A stretch of 64,000 bases of DNA from Bin87 sp965115825. Lineage in GTDB: Bacteria > Chloroflexota > Dehalococcoidia > Lucifugimonadales > UBA3495. The notes beneath the pieces were generated by a model, which was given only the letters and a program-made list of their open reading frames with translations, ran no database searches and was not told the DNA's origin. Position numbers and translations under genes: made by a program. Every line of letters starts with the position of its first letter. Positions within the stretch are counted from its first letter, which is position 1. Positions 60,401 through 64,000 of this stretch are shown piece after piece. Location: assembly GCA_965115825.1 (NCBI GenBank), contig OZ220464.1, positions 930,001-994,000 on the forward strand. Reading direction: 5' to 3'.

Positions 60401-61241
60401 CCGACAGCAGCGCTACGTTGACTCCGGCTTGGGCCAGCATTCGGCCCAATTCCGTCGCTGACACCGGACTAGGGCAGCCGCTGTTATCCTCCAGCAGGAT
60501 TGCGCCGACGGCGTCCAGCGTAACCCCGTCAAGGTGCGCGATGTGATAGTGATTCGGGTTCCGCTCCAGCAGTCGCTTCAGCGCGGTCGGAGACGCCGGC
60601 CGGGGGTTGTCCAGCGACGCATCAACGTTCAGCCCTTCCAGAGCCGCCACCGCCGCCATGGCCATATTACCGCCGCCGGGGGCGTTCCGTTGAACCAGCT
60701 GCCCCTCTGACGGCGCGGCGCCGGCCAAGGGCAACGCCGACAACATCAGAACGCGCAGCGCATCGGCTGTGGGCTCTTCAGCATCGCTTCCCGGCAGGCT
60801 TGCCGACGATTGTCGGACCACTCCCGCCAGTCCGTTCGGGATGAAATAGCCCACATTCGGATCATTCATCAACTCCCAGGGCAGGGACAAAAACTCCGGT
60901 CGGGGCGAAACAATCGCCAGCTCGGGCCTCTCGTCCCGGCCCATTGCCTCGTTCAATAACGCCCGCGCTTCGTTACCGGCGGCAAAAACCGTTTCAAACA
61001 GCAGCCGCCCCAGGTTCCGCATCACTCCTTCCACCGCCTCCACCCTGGCGAGGGCACCGGGCGTTGGACGACGGTATTCCGCATGGTATGCGTCCAGCGT
61101 CGCCCGCTCCTCCGCCGACAGATCCAGCGCGAACGTTGCCGGCGACGCATCCTTGCGCGCGCCGTCAGTCTCAACCAGGCTCACTTGAATTTGTCCGGCG
61201 GTGAACAAGTCGCCGATTTCCAGCGTAGTGGCAATCGTCAC
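57474..61241 (-). CDS. CHAT-like / STAND NTPase / TPR protein with inactive CHAT site
   Basis: A 1255-residue multidomain protein. Residues ~100-365 follow the CHAT caspase-like pattern: LSLPWELM (118-125), HYHIAHLDG with His236 near the catalytic His, and LLSAGAQ (278-284) where active CHAT proteins have L-N-A-C-x-S. The catalytic Cys is therefore Gly. Residues ~415-700 form a STAND/NB-ARC NTPase: GLVGRQAELRQLE, Walker A GDTGVGKTE (440-448), Walker B LLVWDN (520-525), and GHPLAMRM. Residues ~880-1225 are TPR repeats with W-Y or A-R-A pairs. GTG 61241 has AGGAG upstream. It suggests a signal-sensing switch; a defence role is possible but unproven. Confidence 0.8.
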   Translation of the reverse strand: MTIATTLEIGDLFTAGQIQVSLVETDGARKDASPATFALDLSAEERATLDAYHAEYRRPTPGALARVEAVEGVMRNLGRLLFETVFAAGNEARALLNEAMGRDERPELAIVSPRPEFLSLPWELMNDPNVGYFIPNGLAGVVRQSSASLPGSDAEEPTADALRVLMLSALPLAGAAPSEGQLVQRNAPGGGNMAMAAVAALEGLNVDASLDNPRPASPTALKRLLERNPNHYHIAHLDGVTLDAVGAILLEDNSGCPSPVSATELGRMLAQAGVNVALLSAGAQRENAAGAGWSAAALEMADAGVAQVAILPAPLHPDMAEGVAQAFYTRLAQGNTVATAIAAVRRGLMDSPERVSVYGKRVFWDWQLPAVYQSRRYAPAVIAQRQPDPLAAPVIHPTEAAPAEDLQIPAPGQHGLVGRQAELRQLERVLQSNGVALLSGDTGVGKTELALGLCRWFLKPARAVYPGGVFYTAFEASQPAGIERVVHEIGTAVAGLNFADMPAERQLRWVTEYLQQNPSLLVWDNVENMAGFPNGTPGLLDESDLSNLAAFLSEATTGPVGTAALLLSRRRAEDWLTTPYPSLRLEGLTESDRFGLVAILLDQAETPAARLGADFSELLNLLDGHPLAMRMAIPPLKEAPASVVVRELRRLMEEQVDGGEPGRSAILTAAMEYAFSRMSRRNRTHLPFLALFQRRVMLDVLSHITEERAYGQVLGNDLASGASRSLLTPDGSMQSSGRSYAACRTLLRQAQAAGFLEPVSPSVYQINPALPWFLGLKLGRQVSGDGIRRLEGEFVRVYTDTADYFMESLYENQDAGVTAVLAEEGNLTQALGLALEYRQWDNAQILMQPLAQVYRMQKRFPELRRLRGQLLDTIGHTAAEAQGNGAIEFWQYLLGTDAMESVELMELERAEEFNGRLLAYLLEQPDGETDARTAAVYYQNGLIATRRGRYDEASEWLEKGLQIIDGGEDQESIADACFAIGQVRRHQRQYGPAKEWYARALDIHQRLPDYEEMVNDFRALGATCHMRFEYDEARSWYHRARELVEENRDEETAAHIFHALGTVDHSEYLFEEAQSWYQQALGLCDRMGMTEQMIVEFHHLGTLAQARGIPDEAEEWLTTAMEYRERLGDVRGVGVEARQLGVVFHEQGDLEQAYRWYDRARIAFENAQDALRAARTYGQLGMVEEERGNLPEALEWVAQTYQLVADYELPMLVQVKAHLTRLRDAMGADAFGQWWRDNTGAEAPEDLDVDTTAIL

Positions 61242-61537
61242 AACAACTCCTGCATGGCAAAGGTTGCCAGAACCCAACTATCTCGGCTTATATTGCCTGA
61301 TGAGACGGCGTGGGTTAAAATCAAGGTTGACGTATCAGTATCATCTAACGAGCATCCTCGGAGAGGAGAGAGGACGCCACTCTTGACCTCGCGGCATTAT
61401 ACAGCATAATGACCGCCGGCTGCCGAAATACCCTGGCGAAACCTGGCATAGCATACTGTTTCGTCAGGATAAAATGAGCAGCTTTTGGCTGCCGGCGCCC
61501 GCTTCCAATCCCCGCCGCTTTGATTGGAGACTACACC

Positions 61538-61957
61538 GTGATTTACATTGACGATCACCTCCGCCGCCGCATAGACAATGCCCTGGCCGACCGCTGCCCG
61601 ATGTACATTGCCACCGTCTCCGCGGACGGTGAGCCTCAAATCAGTATGCGGGGCAGCGTGCTGGTATTCGACAGGGAGACCCTCGCTTACTGGGAGCGCG
61701 GCTGGAGGCAGTCCGCGGCCAACCTGGAGGCCAACCCCAAGATCGTCCTGTTCTACCGCCATCCCACCGAGCGCGTCAACCTCCGCTTCTACGGCGAAGC
61801 GACCGTGTACCGCTCCGGCCCCATCCGCGACAACGTGATGGCCCGTACGGTTCAGGGAGAACTGGATCGCGACCCCGACCGCGTGGGCGCCGCGGTATTA
61901 GTCCGCCTGTACCGCATCAACCAACTCTCCGGCGAGATCGTTCAGGAGCGCGGCTAG
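61538..61957 (+). CDS. Pyridoxamine 5'-phosphate oxidase-like flavin protein
   Basis: A 139-residue split-barrel protein of the PNPOx-like family. The strands MYIATVSADGEPQISMRGSV and KIVLFYRHPTERVNLRFYGE are typical, and Arg/His residues there would contact FMN or F420. The GTG at 61538 is preceded by GGAGA at seven bases; a TTG at 61520 is less likely. Related proteins reduce or oxidise small cofactors such as F420-linked substrates, which would fit the many LLM genes, but this is inference. Confidence 0.8.
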   Translation: MIYIDDHLRRRIDNALADRCPMYIATVSADGEPQISMRGSVLVFDRETLAYWERGWRQSAANLEANPKIVLFYRHPTERVNLRFYGEATVYRSGPIRDNVMARTVQGELDRDPDRVGAAVLVRLYRINQLSGEIVQERG

Positions 61958-62039
61958 GCAGTTGCAGTGAGTTTGCAGGCGTGCTATTCTCCGCATCGTA
62001 TTGTTTAGACGATGTTGACGGCATCAGGGGAGGGCGAAT

Positions 62040-62222
62040 ATGTACGTGCTGGCAGCGATAATCGGTGGTCTGGTTTGCGGGGCAGCATTCGCCTTCGTAG
62101 TCGGCGTTGCTGCATACGCACCGTACTTCGGCTGGCTTGACCAGCTCATAATTCCGTCGTTCTATGTCGTCGGGATACCGAGCGGCATCTTTATCGGGCT
62201 TAAATCAGGACGGCTGATATAG
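62040..62222 (+). CDS. Small two-helix membrane protein
   Basis: A 60-residue, almost entirely hydrophobic protein with helices at about 3-27 and 35-55 joined by a short aromatic loop (YAPYFGW). The ATG follows GGGGAGGG at about 62028-62035. Its stop shares a base with the next start, so the two small membrane proteins are translationally linked. The family is unknown. Confidence 0.55.
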   Translation: MYVLAAIIGGLVCGAAFAFVVGVAAYAPYFGWLDQLIIPSFYVVGIPSGIFIGLKSGRLI

Positions 62223-62506
62223 TGACTTATCTCCGCTCAGTAGCCCGCGCTTTGACAGCAGGCACGGCCATTTGGGTTTGCATTGGTACAGTGGTTTGGT
62301 TTTTCTTGGGAACGCCCTACGCCATCGCTGCCGCCAACTGCATGGATGAGCGATTTGCCGGGGGCAGAGTTCAATGCCTGAAACCCGTTGCGAAGGACCT
62401 GCGTCAAGATTCCAACATCGCCACCTATGCCACGGCTACTGTAGCCGCCATCATCGCCTTGCAACTAAGCAGCCGCAACCGTCACTCCAACCCGCCCGGC
62501 GAATGA
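62222..62506 (+). CDS. Small membrane protein with a Cys pair between helices
   Basis: A 94-residue protein with two hydrophobic helices (about 11-39 and 67-81). The intervening loop contains two Cys (ANCMDERF and VQCLKP) that may form a disulfide outside the membrane. The start is GTG, overlapping the previous stop by one base. The family is not recognised. Confidence 0.5.
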   Translation: MTYLRSVARALTAGTAIWVCIGTVVWFFLGTPYAIAAANCMDERFAGGRVQCLKPVAKDLRQDSNIATYATATVAAIIALQLSSRNRHSNPPGE

Positions 62507-62564
62507 GAATACCGCCGGACGGAGCAGCCGCCATAACCCAGCAAATGGGGAAGGGGAACCCAAT

Positions 62565-63404
62565 ATGCCCACTTACAAAGGCAACGTCGGCCATTTTATG
62601 CAGCACTGGACCCTCTGCGAATTGTTGAGAATCGCACAGGCGCAGGGCGTCCAAGGCTTGAACTTCATCGACGCTCACGCCATGGCACCGATTGCATACG
62701 AACGCACTGACGCCGACTGTATGTTTGACCGCGTTCGCAATAACTTGCCTGGTCAAGGGTCGGTCTACGAGCACGCATGGCACGAGTTGCGCCAGCAACA
62801 ACAGGAGCAAGAAGGCTATCCCAACAGCGCGGCCTTTGTAGAGAGGGTCTGGGAGTGTGAATTTTCACTGTCGCTGTGCGAAGTGGACTGGCCTACTATA
62901 GTAGAACTAAGGGCTTGGTGCGATCGTGTTCGTTCTTTGGAGCGGTGCAGAAATGCCGAGCTTTTTCCGGGCGACTGGAGGGACGGGTTTGACCAATTAT
63001 TGCGCTCTCCCGAGGACGTGAATTTGGATCCGGATTCGCTAACGCTGGTCTCGTTCGATCCCTATCATGTTAGTCAGCATTCCCGTCCCAAACGAACAGG
63101 ACCGAACATATACCCGGAAGACTTGCAATTGGTCAAGCGTCGGCTGGAACCCCTTGGTAGAGTGGTCCTTATACAACTTTCCACCTACAGCGCAAAAAAC
63201 AACCCTCAACAAAAAGTCCTCTGCGCGGTGGATGAGGTCTTGACGCAAGGCCATAACAACTTCAATAGGGCCGCATTAGTGCCGCTTAACGGCCGCATGA
63301 TGACCATGATATATGCCCGCAATGTGCCGCAGGCATGGGCTGATCAGCTGGCTAACCTGCCTGACCGCTTCGAAACGTGGTTGCGGGGAGCTAGAAATCC
63401 CTAA
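62565..63404 (+). CDS. Unclassified protein, possibly methyltransferase-like
   Basis: A 279-residue cytosolic protein. The N-terminus YKGNVGHFMQHWTLCELLRIA, followed by LNFIDAHAM, loosely resembles the fold start of RlmJ-like or TcmP-like proteins. The central LTLVSFDPYHVSQHS could be a motif-IV-like catalytic loop. No SAM-binding glycine motif is clear, so the assignment is weak. The region has lower GC than its surroundings and lies after two small membrane proteins, suggesting an accessory, possibly acquired, segment. Its end overlaps the final gene by four bases in antisense. Confidence 0.45.
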   Translation: MPTYKGNVGHFMQHWTLCELLRIAQAQGVQGLNFIDAHAMAPIAYERTDADCMFDRVRNNLPGQGSVYEHAWHELRQQQQEQEGYPNSAAFVERVWECEFSLSLCEVDWPTIVELRAWCDRVRSLERCRNAELFPGDWRDGFDQLLRSPEDVNLDPDSLTLVSFDPYHVSQHSRPKRTGPNIYPEDLQLVKRRLEPLGRVVLIQLSTYSAKNNPQQKVLCAVDEVLTQGHNNFNRAALVPLNGRMMTMIYARNVPQAWADQLANLPDRFETWLRGARNP

Positions 63405-64000
63405 CCCGCTCCCACTGCCAGGCCGTCCGCCGCTTTCACGCCGTGCCCGGCGGGCAGAACCATCAGCGGGTTGATGTCCAGTTCGGCCAGCGAACCCTCT
63501 AGTTGCGCCGCCAGCTGCGACACCCGCACCAGCGTATCCGCCAGCGCGTCCACGTCCGCCGGCGGCGCGCCTCGGAACCCGCGCAACAGCTGCGCCCCTT
63601 GCACTTGGTCAATCATCTCCAGGGCTTCCTCCTGCGTGACAGGACACAGCCGCAAGGCCACGTCGTGGTACACCTCGACCATTATGCCCCCTGTCCCGAA
63701 CAGCAGAAACGGCCCCAACTGCTCGTCATACGAAACTCCCACAATGGTTTCCACGCCGCCCGATACCATCTCCTGTACTACCACGCCGTCAATGCGCGCG
63801 TGGGCGTCATAATTCTGCGCGTTGGCCGTGACCTCGCCGAAGGCCGCCCGAACGGAAGCGGCGTCTTGAAGGCCAAGCCGTATTCCGCCGGCCTCCGTTT
63901 TGTGCAGTATGTCCGCCGAGTTCACTTTCACCGCTACGGGATACCCAATGCGCTCTGCCGCCGCAACCGCTTCATCGGTATCTCCGGCTGCTTCTTCCCG
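63401..64000 (-). CDS. ATP-grasp acyl-CoA ligase, ADP-forming type, 3' end
   Basis: The visible 199 residues are the C-terminal ATP-grasp domain of an acetate-CoA ligase (ADP-forming)/acyl-CoA synthetase family protein. The gene runs off the right edge. Motifs: YPVAVKVNSADILHKTEAGG, VQEMVSGGVETIVGV, the GTGGIMVEVYHD phosphate and metal region, and SLAELDINPLMV at the end. In full-length family members the upstream part carries CoA-binding and ligase-CoA domains, which cannot be seen here. Such enzymes convert acyl-CoA plus ADP to the acid plus ATP or the reverse. Confidence 0.85.
   Translation of the reverse strand, partial: REEAAGDTDEAVAAAERIGYPVAVKVNSADILHKTEAGGIRLGLQDAASVRAAFGEVTANAQNYDAHARIDGVVVQEMVSGGVETIVGVSYDEQLGPFLLFGTGGIMVEVYHDVALRLCPVTQEEALEMIDQVQGAQLLRGFRGAPPADVDALADTLVRVSQLAAQLEGSLAELDINPLMVLPAGHGVKAADGLAVGAG

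Noticed and set aside
1..64000. tRNA and rRNA genes
   Set aside because: No T-loop/anticodon arrangement or rRNA signature was seen on either strand by eye; a covariance-model scan would be needed to exclude them fully.

Overview
The window is GC-rich, densely coding bacterial DNA with short intergenic gaps and many overlapping stop/start codons. It has no rRNA, tRNA, CRISPR array or complete insertion sequence that I could find. Gene content points, by inference only, to a Chloroflexota (Dehalococcoidia/SAR202-like) lineage. It has four luciferase-like flavin monooxygenase paralogues, lipoproteins with a V-T-R-V-V-T / E-V-T-K-V-V-T linker, a Thr/Pro-rich (TPTRTATA) surface protein, a tandem ThyX-like protein, and many catabolic enzymes for small organic molecules (amidases, MmgE/PrpD, RraA-like, CMD, alpha/beta hydrolase).

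Layout. 1-6.1 kb: the 3' end of an HNH-nuclease protein, a two-helix membrane protein with its own promoter, a flavin monooxygenase, an ABC exporter with an NMT1/THI5-like protein, small membrane proteins, a zinc-ribbon/GIY-YIG/membrane-anchor protein and an amidohydrolase remnant. 6.1-13.5 kb (minus strand): amidase + GatC-like pair, a TldE/TldD pair with a tandem duplication of the tldE 3' end, two flavin monooxygenases and a TlpA thioredoxin. 13.7-19.4 kb (plus): AI-2E-type permease, a B12/radical-SAM-like protein without its cysteine cluster, small membrane proteins (one frameshifted), and a DUF1800/NHL pair. 19.4-28.9 kb (minus): CMD and RraA-like enzymes, a glycine-betaine-type ABC operon (ATPase, permease, a coil-tailed membrane protein, two binding proteins), and a leucine-rich-repeat surface protein carrying a 36-bp minisatellite.

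29-36.4 kb: a 0.5-kb element that recurs inverted at 51.7-52.2 kb, a Lin0512 protein, an orphan TRAP large permease, an Mrr-type nuclease, two tiny related proteins (one with Cys pairs, one without), a second amidase + GatC-like pair, and about 1 kb without a recognisable gene. 36.4-40.9 kb: an RlmD-type RNA methyltransferase fused to Maf, a split Tat locus, and a Uma2 protein. 41-46 kb: a complete pyruvate dehydrogenase operon (E3, E1alpha, E1beta, E2) behind a recognisable promoter. 46.2-52 kb: a coil-tailed membrane protein with a nearly leaderless promoter, a ThDP enzyme, a double ThyX-like protein, a 53-residue zinc ribbon, and an ECF sigma/anti-sigma pair. 52-64 kb: DNA methyltransferase, MmgE/PrpD, flavin monooxygenase, alpha/beta hydrolase, a 1255-residue CHAT-like/STAND/TPR protein whose catalytic Cys is missing, a PNPOx-like protein, small membrane proteins, an unclassified protein, and the 3' end of an ATP-grasp acyl-CoA ligase.

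The strongest leads are the mobile-looking 0.5-kb leader element with its short dispersed relative, the CHAT pseudoprotease STAND protein, the radical-SAM-like protein without cysteines, the RlmD-Maf fusion, and the asymmetric double ThyX. All functional calls come from reading motifs by eye; no database search was possible.
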